Shown: in pieces, positions 10,101 to 20,533 of the stretch
How the letters are laid out: each line of letters opens with the position of its first letter
How positions within the stretch are numbered: the stretch's first letter is position 1
Source: Owenia fusiformis
Taxonomy: Eukaryota; Annelida; Polychaeta; Sabellida; Oweniidae
Reading direction: 5' to 3'
DNA: 64,000 nucleotides
NCBI GenBank assembly: GCA_903813345.2
Contig: CAIIXF020000001.1
Location: 56,997,885 to 57,061,884, forward strand
Made by a program: the position numbers and the translations under genes
Notes under the pieces: generated by a model
What the model was told of the DNA's origin: nothing
What the model saw: the letters and a program-made list of their open reading frames with translations, nothing else
Database searches by the model: none

Positions 10101-13100
10101 CCATTATTATTTAACATATATATAAATGATATTATAAAAAAGTTTGATAATGTTGGGAAATCTCCGTTCCTTGAAACTCAACATGTTAGCAGTTTGCTAT
10201 TTGCAGACGATCTAGTCATATTTGATACTAGTAAAAAAGGAATGCAGCTAAAACTGAACACTCTTGAATCCTTCTGTGATGACTGGAAACTTGAAATTAA
10301 CATTGACAAAACAAAAATTATGAAATTCTGGAAATGTGGCAAAGTTTGTCAAGAACGATTTCAAATAAATGGTAAGAATATACAAAATGTTCAAAGGTAT
10401 ACATATTTGGGAATTGTCTTAAGTGCTTCGGGATCTTTTAAACCGGCCCAACAAAACATAAAAGAAAAAGCAAATAAAGCCATGTTTAAACTTTATCAAT
10501 TGACAAGCGGCACAGAGATGAAGTCTTCACTGAAAATGAAATTGTATGATCAACTTATCAAACCCGTCGCTTTATACGGTTCGGAAATATGGTGTAATGA
10601 TTTATATACCAAGCGTGACTGCCAAACTAATCGAGATATTGAACAGAAATACGAAAGTGCTTTAATTGAAAACAATCATATTCGGTTCCAAAAATATGTT
10701 CCCGGGGTCCATAGAAAAGCCACAAACATGGCAGTAAGAGGAGAATTGGGAAGAATACCTTTAGTAGTTGATATTATAAAAAGACAAATCAAATACCTCG
10801 GTCATTTAGAGTTGAGTTCAAATGGGAGTTTACTAAACGATTCATTAATTATGAGTAAAACATTTGATTTAACAAATAACACATTTACATGGCACAAACA
10901 ACTCAAAAATATACTGTGCCATATTAAAATAAAAATGTCTGATGAATTGAATCTTGAAGATAGGGTAAACATAGAGATGAGCACAAATAGGCTTGCTATT
11001 AAAGTCAAAAAGAAACTAATAGAGAGATATCAAGTATATTGGAAGAATCTGATAAGTGGGAATGGGGGGAAACTTAGATTATTTAAACAACTAAAATCGC
11101 ACTTTGGATTTGAACACTACCTTTCAGAAACGACACTTTCAAATGCTAAACATTTAACTAGATTACGTATAAGCGCCCACAATCTAGAGATAGAGAGAGG
11201 CCGATATACAAAACCAATTACTGATCTTAATAGTCGATTTTGTAAAATATGCAAGGACTCGGTTATAGAAGATGAAACACACTTTTTATTCAAATGTAAA
11301 AAATTGGAGTTTATCAGAAAATCCCATATTGAAAAACTTGAAAACCTGTGTCGTAATTTTAAAAACATGAATGACCACCAAAAGACAATTTTTCTATTGA
11401 CGAGTGAGGGGATCATATTAAAAGAATCTGCTGACATGATAAAGTATCTAATGATGGGTAGAGACAGGATTCTTATATCAAAGTAACATTTTATATGTCA
11501 TTTGAAGAATGTAATCCTATTTTCTTTACTTTATTGCCTATATTTACTGTTATTGAAAATTGTATATTGGATGTACGTTTGGCCCTAAAAGGGCATCAGT
11601 ACTAATAAATCCTATTATAATAGAAGAGATCAAGATCTCAAATTGACCTTTTAATTATTTTTGGCAGGTAATATAAACATAAACTGCTTAACTCTGATAA
11701 GGCAGTTGCAGAAAATCCGCGAGAAATCTTATATCTGATTCAATGTTCACTAGAGACAGGATAATTCAATTGATTTTGCCAGGGTTTAGTGTTCACTGTT
11801 CATAGTTGGTAGGTGTTCACTATAGGATTGCACTTTAACATAGGAGTCAATGGGAGAAAAAGGTTTTGCCGAATAAAAACGTTCACTGTTAATAGGTGTT
11901 CACTAGAGAGATGTGTTCACTAACTCAGGTTTTACTGTAATTCTATTCATTATGTACAGTAATCATCAGTTTGTCAAGATACTTCTTACTGTCCACTTCA
12001 TGCAGCACATTATGTATGGCTGAATTATATAATCTTAATTTGAATATTTTTGCCTTCAGTTCTTACAAAAAAAAGTGTCAGCCAACTCCCTGACTCCCAT
12101 CCACTACAATGTATATTATTTCCCAGCTTGCATTTGAAGGAGAATGAACACACAATAGCTTTTTACAAGAGCAATATAGCATTACATGTATAAAATCAAA
12201 GTTGTATTCTACAATTTAATATCATAAGTTATTGTCATGTAGGATGGTCAGGAGAAGCTTGGAGCACTGACTAGTGACACAATGAGAAAGATGTTTGAAG
12301 GCCAACAAGAGCTGGTCAGCAATGAGCAGCTCATCAAGGCAGAACAAGCTCATGTACAGGAATACATAGCTATGAATTTGAAGGAGTTAACAGATGAGAA
12401 AGCCCTTATATCTAGTGGAAATAAAGCACTTGCTGATATGGCAGAACAGATCAAAGGAAAATTAGGTGGGGTTCCATTTTAGTGGTATACAAAGATATAC
12501 TGTTATAATGTCCGCTGCTAAACAGGTTAAAGGTCAAATATTTGTTGTTGCTTTTTGACTAACTTAAAGGTATCTGTTCATCCATCCATCAGTCCATCCA
12601 TAATTCTGCCCAAAATTAGAGAGTGTGGGGTTGATTTTCCAGTTAATGTAATTGTTCGATACAGCTACGCAAATGCTAAAATGGCATATATAAAGATTAT
12701 GAACATGATCCTCTCACAAAAAGAACAGGCCACTTGAATAACCTAATGTACAGTTTGTATATCGAGTCGTGTTGTTATTGTAGAGAAGACGAGCAGTCAG
12801 ATCGCCAGCCAGGACGAGGCACAGAGAGCAGCCCATGAAGAGATACTGCAAGATCTTGCCAACATGAGGGAGAAGGCGAGAAAGGTTTGGGAAAAGATAG
12901 GTATGATTGGGACTATATAGTTTTACTTCACTTTCTTGGCTTGTAAAAAAATTAAGGGAAACATAACTTTAGCAATGTCAATGATTTAATTTCACAAATT
13001 CATAATATTCCAAATAAAGTAATTACTATATAGTTGTTTTCTTGCTCTGCTGGCTGTATGCATCTTTGTATCGTCGCTACATAAATTTTGTCATGAAAAT

Positions 13101-15854
13101 TCCATTGATCCTTTCAACTTGATCTGTTAAGGTGATTGGCATGTATTGTCAATTCCATAGTGGCCATTTTGCTTATCAGTGTGCGATAATATCACTGTGT
13201 ATAACTTGTAGATCAGAGCAGTAAAGATATGATGCGACACCAGAATGAGACAGCTCAGCAGTATCAGCTAACTCTAGAAAATCTTCGTAAAGTTAACGAT
13301 ACAATCAACTTCCTGTTAAAGACAGTGTCTGTGATGCAACAGGGATTTGACCAGAAACTTGGCTGGTTTGCGAACATATTAGGAGGAACTGGTAGGAAAA
13401 TTTTCTATTTTTCACATTAGTATTCCATGAACAACATTTTGTTTGATGATAGTATACTTTATGCTGTAACGTGGACATAAATCTTGAATTCCATCAATAA
13501 TTTGTATTCATTTTGTCTTTGTAAACCCAGGTAATATTGTTTTAATAGATAAAAAACACTTATTCTTCGTATATTTTAATCTCTCTTTATCACTGAATGA
13601 CACAACAGCAAAACATGTTTAAGTGGAATTTCTTTGGTACCTCAGAAAATTGTGAACATTTGCAGTTCCTCTTATTAATAACAGGTTTTTCTATATAAAC
13701 AATGTCACGCGTCTTAAGCAGTATGTACAGTTAACCTGTTTATAGTCAGACCTGTGTAATTGGAATGCCATTTGTACTTCAAACTGTGTTTACTTATAAG
13801 GTAGTTGTTCCACTTACAAGGATGCTCCAATTTAGATGTTTTACTATACATGTATAGTTGTACAATGTAATGTAATGCTTGTATTCTAATCTTCATTTTG
13901 TGCTGTACTGTTTGTGTTTTTCAGGGGACAAGGTGCTTTTCTTGTATACACTAACAACCCACTTCCTGTTTGCACTAGCTGTTGCCGTGACAATGATCTT
14001 CTTGCACACCCCCCTGTACTCCAGACTCCTTGTCCTCATACTGCTGCCTTTGAATGCAATCTCTGAGATAAAGCAGGGCCAGAGTCTCAGCTTCACTAAC
14101 CTCACTGTACTAGTTCCTGTCATAGTAGCAGGTGACGAAATTATGATCTTTGTGTAAAGTAAAAGGTGCAATGGTCTCCCTACCATTATTTCAATACTTA
14201 TTGTGCTGCTTATTTTTGAGAGGTAGCTAGTTAATAAATACAAGTTGAGCTTGGAAAAAAGTAATATGTCAGTAGCCATTTGCCAAAAAGTCGCTTAAAA
14301 AGGGTAGTTGATTTTCCAAAATATCTTTATAAATTATAAATGATGTGCTGTGCAGCAATTTTAACAGTACACATGTTGACAAAATATAAAATGTAATACT
14401 TAGTAACATTGAACTATTTTGTGGAATATCTGAAAATTGGTATTAATGATTAGCTTAATGCAGAGCAGGCATAAAGAATTTAATTCGGAGCTAGTCATAT
14501 TTTTCTAGTTATTTCTTATTTCACCATAAACATATCTAAAACCCGGGAAACAAATATTTATTTCCAGGAAGTTGGTTCTTGAAGGTGTCAGTGAGGAAGT
14601 GCCTGGAGAGAAAGAAGTCTTCCATGAAAGCCAGCAATGCAAGCCTTGGTCTCTCAATGTCCCCTATTGTACCAAGTGAAAGGTATGGTGGTTTTGCATT
14701 TGAGCCCTGCTGCTTCTGACAGCACAAATGATTATCACAAATATAACTTTCAATTTTGTATTTTCTAATTCTGTATAAATCTTAGGTTTGCTATTTTGAT
14801 TACCTAAATCTTTGCTAAATAGATTTTGGAGGTGATTTCCAAATGGTCGGGCTATTTGGTTAGAACAACAAATGAAATCACTTTCTGTTTATTTTCTTTA
14901 TAGCACAGCAGCAACAACTATAAATGCCACTGTTAACTCCACAGACACATCACAACCTGAATCAAATGTAGCTGGTGACTCAACCCGTCAAGATCTATCT
15001 TGGGATTATAACTCAACTGACATGCCTCAGTTTATGGAGCCCCCTCATGACCCACTCTCTACCCCCATGTACCAGCCTATGACGCCTATGCCTGATGACA
15101 GTTTAGTTTTGGGAGATTTCGGCATGACACCAAATAAGGTATATAAAATTGACATTCAGTCCCCATGTCGATTATGTGTTGATCTTTGGGTGCATATTGT
15201 TCTCAGTATTCTTCTGTCATAATGTCAGCTCAATGGAAGGTATAACCTAATGCTTCTCTAGAATTTTAAAATATGATCACTATTTTTGATTTGATAAACT
15301 TAGTCGTTCGTATTATTCTGCAATATATCCTCAATATTTGATCAATGCAAAATATTTTGGTTTTCAGGACAATGTGCACCTAGTAAAGCGCCACCTTTTG
15401 GAAACTCTAGATCACCCAAGTCAAAAGAGAGGATCCCGTAGTTGCTCCCCTGCACCAAATAGAAGTCTCAAAGCCACAGCAAAAAACAGGAATCGTAGTG
15501 TAACACCTGTGCGTCCTGCCTCCAGGTAGACAAATTTTACAATTTAATTTGAGCATTTTTATTTGAGATCGCTCTTAGTGGATGAGAATAATGCTGCATG
15601 CCAGCCAATAAATGGGGAAGCAAGTGAACCAGGATTGATTCTGACTAATAACCATTGGCTTTCAAGAAATCCAATGCCTATACATTGCAAAGTCAGATCT
15701 CTATTACATTTACCCTTTCAGAAACAACAGTCGCTCATCCACTCCCAAGAAGGCAACCTGTGCAGGGTTTACAAAGGCCGGGGCCCCATGCAAGCTTACA
15801 TGTGTAGAGGGAGGGGAGATGTGCTACAGACACACATTTGGAGCATCTAAGTGA
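7194..15854 (+). CDS. bmb: Brambleberry / KAR5-GEX1 family nuclear-envelope fusion protein, 5' incomplete
   Basis: Ten exons join in phase to 560 residues: 7194-7322, 7661-7846, 12243-12465, 12784-12900, 13212-13391, 13925-14131, 14568-14682, 14904-15138, 15368-15525, 15722-15854. The N-part has the family's spaced cysteines (LKSSCSSL, LLNCQL, FPCYPS, GECTKDMDP) and the signature WNSYQIVSNRARAICYQTRQ. A long coiled-coil region (about 100-275) follows, then two or three membrane segments (about 283-350) and a Ser/Thr-Pro tail. The tail ends in a Cys/His module, C-x9-C-x3-C-x6-C-x2-H. Zebrafish Brambleberry is needed for fusion of karyomeres in early embryos; yeast Kar5 and plant GEX1 act in nuclear membrane fusion. 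The same role at the nuclear envelope is inferred here. The signal peptide and first exon(s) were not found; they may lie upstream, in which case the antisense transporter gene would be nested in an intron. Confidence 0.88.
8697..11486 (+). CDS. Reverse transcriptase ORF (ORF2-like) of the non-LTR retrotransposon
   Basis: The uninterrupted 929-codon frame encodes a pol protein of the CR1/Jockey/L2-like style. The start retains the endonuclease C-terminal motif SLSDHC. The RT domain spans about 320-580 with VPIYKKNDPRIPGNYRGI, the catalytic block FVDLKKAFDS (near residue 400), RGVKQGDSLSPLLFNIYIND and the active-site FADD (near 502). A C-terminal Cys/His knuckle follows (FCKICKD, then EDETHFLFKC, about 846-866), typical of the zf-RVT region. 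Such proteins nick target DNA and copy their RNA there (target-primed reverse transcription). The N-terminal endonuclease is mostly missing, so this copy is not autonomous, but the undamaged RT frame suggests recent insertion. The true upstream start is lost; 8697 is merely the first ATG. Clade assignment needs a tree. Confidence 0.88.
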   Translation: MNRIRLFKVHDSLSSLSDHCMISMLLKVENCYKNPICTKKNHVSSKANSFKWDNLSPSVFRETLQTAPIAAKLKSLDGLIEHCSQNRVNESMNKLNDLLITTATLSLKKRKKSRPNKRNNKAWFNVSCSVLNKRVRRLGLQLVKSPNNEQARKSYFHVLKQYRKLCKSSNKRFKNSLILKLEDFEENNPSEYWKLLSSLRKDSNSFNSSHDIEASEWKNHFSKLFSNNSNDDNDILNRLKKLENEPNFDELSYKITYEEINMVVNQLKNKKAAGKSGISNEWVKAGRQILIPRICKIFNEILCNNQYPVSWNESYIVPIYKKNDPRIPGNYRGIFISECLSKIFSNVLYNRLYAFVKSNNIISQNQAGFMKKARTTDHIFIIRSLIDKHVHQNKSNFYACFVDLKKAFDSIWHTGLMYKLQKSGIKGHFYKIIKTMYENATACVKLNHSTYTESFSCDRGVKQGDSLSPLLFNIYINDIIKKFDNVGKSPFLETQHVSSLLFADDLVIFDTSKKGMQLKLNTLESFCDDWKLEINIDKTKIMKFWKCGKVCQERFQINGKNIQNVQRYTYLGIVLSASGSFKPAQQNIKEKANKAMFKLYQLTSGTEMKSSLKMKLYDQLIKPVALYGSEIWCNDLYTKRDCQTNRDIEQKYESALIENNHIRFQKYVPGVHRKATNMAVRGELGRIPLVVDIIKRQIKYLGHLELSSNGSLLNDSLIMSKTFDLTNNTFTWHKQLKNILCHIKIKMSDELNLEDRVNIEMSTNRLAIKVKKKLIERYQVYWKNLISGNGGKLRLFKQLKSHFGFEHYLSETTLSNAKHLTRLRISAHNLEIERGRYTKPITDLNSRFCKICKDSVIEDETHFLFKCKKLEFIRKSHIEKLENLCRNFKNMNDHQKTIFLLTSEGIILKESADMIKYLMMGRDRILISK
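11582..11609 (+). terminator. 3' stem-loop and polyadenylation signal of the retrotransposon
   Basis: GCCCT pairs with AGGGC around a three-base loop, followed ten bases later by AATAAA. Short 3' hairpins of this kind are common at non-LTR ends and may serve RT recognition; that role is inferred. Confidence 0.5.
13728..13846. mobile_element. Small TA-flanked element in a brambleberry intron
   Basis: The left end CAGTTAACCTGTTTATAG and right end ATTTAGATGTTTTACTA are roughly inverted, each bordered by TA. They resemble the ends of the 7854-11937 element. It lies just upstream of the exon at 13925. Confidence 0.45.
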
Positions 15855-15886
15855 ACATTGCAGTGAAGTTGTCATAAACATGATTG

Positions 15887-15892
15887 AATAAA
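15887..15892 (+). promoter_or_regulatory. Candidate polyadenylation signal of the brambleberry gene
   Basis: AATAAA occurs 33 bases after the stop codon at 15852-15854. Further AATAAA-like sites occur near 16227 and 17000, so the true 3' end is uncertain. Confidence 0.4.
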
Positions 15893-16487
15893 ATCATTGG
15901 TGCCAGGACTACATAGCAGAGACATGAATCAATAGAAATATAATGGCCTTAGTGGGACTTTAAAACATATTTGTCCTTGAAATTATCCCTTGATGCTCAA
16001 ACATATCACATCAGCCTCATGTCAGTAGACAGTGGCTTGTTAGAGCCTTGTCATTGGTCAGTCTTTTATTCTTAAGTCGCCTTGTTGGAGTCTCATATAT
16101 GTATATGATACGTGTATAAGGTTTTAGGAATCTATGATAGACCTGATCTGATGCAAGTTGTTTGAAGACAACAACAACATGTGTTGTCAATGAATTAACA
16201 CAGCATTATTTCTATAAATGAGTTGATAAATAAAAATAAGTCAAATTTGCAATACCATTCTATTTAGCTTGTACATAAATGATAAATGCTTACTTTTGCC
16301 AACTTTTTTATAATCATATTTATACTATATACAATTCATGAATATAATTTTGTAATCAAGAAAGTGAGTGAATGTAAATACAATTTTGCAGTCAAAATGA
16401 TTGATGTCAGATCAAGGGAAATATTTACTTTTGCCAACTTTTTCCTAATCATATTTATACTATGTAATGCAATACACAACACGACAG

Positions 16488-16595
16488 GCCCATAGCCAAA
16501 CTTTCCAAGTGATTTGGGTTATTTTTGAGTCAAAAAAGAGCCCCCCTAGATTTAAAAAAAGTGAACCTCCTTGGCAAATCCTGGCTATGGGCCTG
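16488..16595. repeat. Small foldback with CAGGCCCATAGCCA ends
   Basis: CAGGCCCATAGCCA at about 16487-16500 is the reverse complement of TGGCTATGGGCCTG ending near 16595. A related copy is seen at 36495-36577, sharing AGTGAA..CC..CTTGGCAAA and GCTATGGGCCT. Confidence 0.65.
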
Positions 16596-19210
16596 CATGA
16601 ATTTAATTATGTAATCAAGAAAAATGAATGTACATGGATATAAAACAGATACAATTTCACAGTCATGAAATGAATGCTTAAACCTTTTTGCAGTATGACC
16701 TCCAAAAGGCAGTTACTATTAAACATATGCATGTAATATACTATATTCTTTGAAATATGAAACCTTAGATATACAAAAGTCATTCACACCTAAAATATTT
16801 AAAATGCATGAAATGTAAGATTTATAATTTTATTTGTGTAAATATCAAATGTTTATTTTGAATATGTTTATGTACAGATGTCAGAATGAATCATTGTCTC
16901 TTCACTTGCTGCATATTCAGTAAAGTTGTATTTACAGAACAACAGTTGGTGCTTTGGAATTTATGTTTATTTTGGTATTCAGGTATTTTTACTTTCAATA
17001 AATTTTTATAAAACTGAATAATAGTGTTGTTTGTCACTGTATGAATCAAGCTCTGATTACTTCATGCTTTGAATGGCCATTTGAAAGATTTATTTTTCAA
17101 AAATGTTTTGCTGGAGGATCCATTCTACACAAGGAGGTGCTGCCATCTATGAAAGCTTGGTGGATTCACAATTTAATCAATTTGTAGAACAACTTGTAAA
17201 TCAAAAGGTTTTAAGTTAGAAGGAGTTAAGCTATTATCTTGAGGTGAACTAAATAGGTTAAATCTCAATCAATTTATTAAATATTTAGGTCCTATTGACA
17301 CAATGATAAATGATCTCAGACTCTGCAGATATTGGAATTCGTCCAACAAGTGGATTTTGTTTCATATTGAATTGAATGATTATTTTTATAGTTATATGTT
17401 ATAACACCAGACTTGGCTAGCAGAGAAACTCTACTTGAAAATCATCTATTGACAAATTAGGTTTCACAATATAATGGGTCATCTAGACAAAACAAGTATG
17501 TGGTTTCTATGACAACAGCAGCAAACATCACGATTTGGTCACAGGCACATATTCTCCAATATTTTGTTATGGAGAGTTGTGAGAATTTGAGCTAGTTGTT
17601 GACAGTAAGATAGGATGTTGATTTGTGCATGTTAAAGCAATCTGCATGCAGACCAAATATCATTTTTAATGATTCAGTTAATTATTGCATAGTACACCCC
17701 CTTTCAAAAGTTCTGCAAAACTAACTCCACTGTTCCACCACTTGTTAGCATGTTTGTTTTGTGAAATACAGAATATCATCAAATTAACCATTTCTGACCT
17801 AATATAAGAAAAAAGTAAAAAATAAATATAAATGAACGGGCTGTCAAATATGAAATTAGGGTTACCAAACTTCATGAAGGAAGTGTTAAATCCAAATATC
17901 ATCATTGTTATTTCACATGAATTTGTTGGACAAACCTACTGTTTCAGAAGCTCCCGATAATAGCATATTTGATTTCACCAACTTATTCCGAACCACTCTG
18001 TATATTCTAACAATGTTTTGACATTCTTTTGTGTGATGTTATTACTTGTGGTATGTGGTAAACAACTGAAGATTTATAGGTAAAATAGAAATACAGACCA
18101 GCTCTTTGAAAATAATTGTTTCTCTGAATTTCATTATCTTTTTGGCTCAATATAATTCTTTGGGCATTCCTTCCATTGACCTTTTTCATAAATCAATGTC
18201 AAACATGTAATCTATGCAGCCAGTTACATGAATTTTATTGATAGGGCATTGCAGTACTCAAGATTTTCTAACTTAAATCTTCAACACTCTGTCATATTTT
18301 TCGCTTCAAATTTCAACACTAAGTACATAAAATCCAATTTATAGTTTATAATAACTTTATTTCTGTGATAAGCTCAGATGTACACTGTTAATTTATCATC
18401 AAAGTCTATACACCTGTTTATAATATATGTGATGATATACAATGTGAATCTAAATTGCAGATTGCTGTACAGAATAAATATTCATGAAAGAATTAATACA
18501 TATAATTTCCATAAACAAGTGAATGCATGGGATCCTGGCAACTTGAACTCTTATTATTACAGTTCCCATATGTGGGATGTTTAACAAACCCATAATAATA
18601 AGTAACCAATCCTCAACATTCAAGGATTGCTTAAAAGTCAAAATTATGAGAACCCATTTATTAAATCCAATTATGCTTATTTTCATAATCACACATAGTC
18701 AAATACACTGAAGATATGAAATTCAGTATAATCTACTGAACAATAATTTTGAATTGATATTGTTTCCAGAAATTTTCTTTACCGAGGAGAGATGACTTAC
18801 AATGCGACTTACAATTCTTCAATATAGCAAAACAAAATATTATTACACAAAATCATTAGGTCACCTAGCCCTATACTATTGAAGTCAATGTTTTCTTAAC
18901 TGTTTCAGCTTCATTTATGATTAACTCTAATATTTGGGCAGGGCTCAAGAATCTAAAACTGATATGGCTAAGTGGTATTACAGGCTATAATAAACCAACA
19001 TAAATCAAAATCGATCTACGAAAGAGCTCTTATATCACGTTTAACTTTAAACAGTAAAAATAGACGAAAACTGTGCTAAACATAATCTAAAAGCATTGAT
19101 TTAAGTCCTAGATATAGATTGTGCCAAATTAATCATTTTTAATAACACTGTAAGCCAGTGGTTTTTTAACTAAAAGTTTTCACCACAAGTCCCTTGTATA
19201 AAGGAATATA

Positions 19211-19266
19211 CAGGGTGTCCATATAAAGTCTCTTTACAAGTGTAAAGAGACAATATAGACACCCTG
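19211..19266. mobile_element. 56-bp near-perfect hairpin flanked by TA
   Basis: CAGGGTGTCCATATAAAGTC pairs with the right arm ending GACACCCTG; the inner arms GTCTCTTTAC and GTAAAGAGAC surround a short loop. TA borders both sides (19209-19210 and 19267-19268). It looks like two mariner-type terminal repeats joined with almost no interior. Confidence 0.7.
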
Positions 19267-20533
19267 TACCTCAGTATATTCATATTATGGCATTCAGCTT
19301 TACATTTCTAACAAATGTTGTATCAGCATTCCAATATCAAATACAATCTATATTTAATGAAAACTGTTAAGCTTGACATTATATTCAACAACGGTAACCA
19401 TGGTAATATTATTAAACAATGGACTTTCATTACAGCCATTGATTAAACTCTACCATCCTTCGTAACAAGGTTGGTCAAATATTTTAGCCAATTTTTCCAA
19501 AATAATTTTTTACACAATCCCATGTAAAGTCACTCTAAAATTGTAATTGCTGTTGTATAAAATATTGAATACACTAAGGCATAAAAGCATTGGTCTTTGT
19601 TTAAATATACTGAACACAAAACTGTTCTTTGTGCAATATTTACATAAATGTATGAATTATACAGTGCATTGTAATTTACATAAAGTTGAAATGAACACTT
19701 TCATCACTCTTCCAACAGAAGTATCCAATTATTCATTTAGATTCAATACATGTTAAATATTCAATTCCTATTCTGCATATTGCATTATTTAGGGAGCGTG
19801 TTTTGTTATATGTTATATACAACACATAGCTAGGCATATGTACATAAGTTTAATATACATATGTCACATGTATTAACAGAATGAAATCCAAGGACATTCT
19901 ATCTAACAACTTTGGCCTTAATTAAATTATTTGACAGTCATTTGACCTCAAGAACAGCTTCTTGAAAATATAGAGTGATTGGGCTCAAAAATAGCCAAGT
20001 TGATAGATTTACGTAGAATGTCCGGACTATCTATATAACATAAATATATGTGTTTATAATTGCCATTATATTACAGCCATGCTACAAAAATATTTTTCAG
20101 TTAAACTGTTACTTATTGCTTATAAATCAGTCAACTAAAATATATAGTTATCATATTTATAGAATGTACTCTAGTTTTTAAATATAAGACATATTTAGAT
20201 ATGCACTATAAAGTTCAAACATACTAAAATAATGAAGTACAAATCTGTATAGCCTTGCATCAAGCCTTTGGTTTGTTATAGAGGGTCTCACAATGGCTTG
20301 ATGTAAGAGTAAAATAATATATTTAGCTTCTCATGTAAAATTTGTGATATGTAAAGTACATGTATTTCATTAGTGTCGCTAGCTATCATCATCAGACACA
20401 GCATATTGATATCATATTCAAAATGTCATCTCAGTCATTTAAAATTGAACACAAAATTATCTTGATACAAATCAAAGATTCTGACAATGGCACTTTCAAC
20501 TTATCAATTTGGAAGTGTTTCTGGTATCACTGG

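Larger units (their letters stand above)
8560..11640 (+). mobile_element. Non-LTR retrotransposon, 5'-truncated in the endonuclease domain
   Basis: The element carries the reverse-transcriptase ORF at 8697-11486. Upstream, the frame stays open from 8628 and reads like the end of an APE endonuclease domain (NGSSTVDYCLA, then SLSDHC). Beyond the ORF is a short 3' UTR with a GCCCT/AGGGC stem-loop (11582-11594) and AATAAA (11604-11609). Both borders are approximate because no clear target-site duplication was found. Confidence 0.75.
7854..11937. mobile_element. TA-flanked element with CAGTRAAACCTG ends, split by a retrotransposon
   Basis: The left end CAGTGAAACCTGCGTATAG (7854) and right end CTAACTCAGGTTTTACTG (ending 11937) are inverted copies and each is bordered by TA. 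The motif GTTCACT recurs at both sides. Without the retroelement it would be about 1 kb. TA duplication and this end style suggest a non-autonomous Tc1/mariner-type element. The left end begins seven bases after the splice donor at 7847. Confidence 0.65.
15855..20533. other. Gene-free stretch between convergent genes
   Basis: No exon with acceptable splice sites and composition was seen. The stretch probably holds the 3' UTRs of the brambleberry gene (left) and of the large minus-strand gene (right), plus two small foldbacks listed separately (16488-16595 and 19211-19266). Confidence 0.6.

Noticed and set aside
13893-14279. Minus-strand frame of 128 codons
   Set aside because: It is antisense to the membrane-segment exon of the brambleberry gene and has no independent support.
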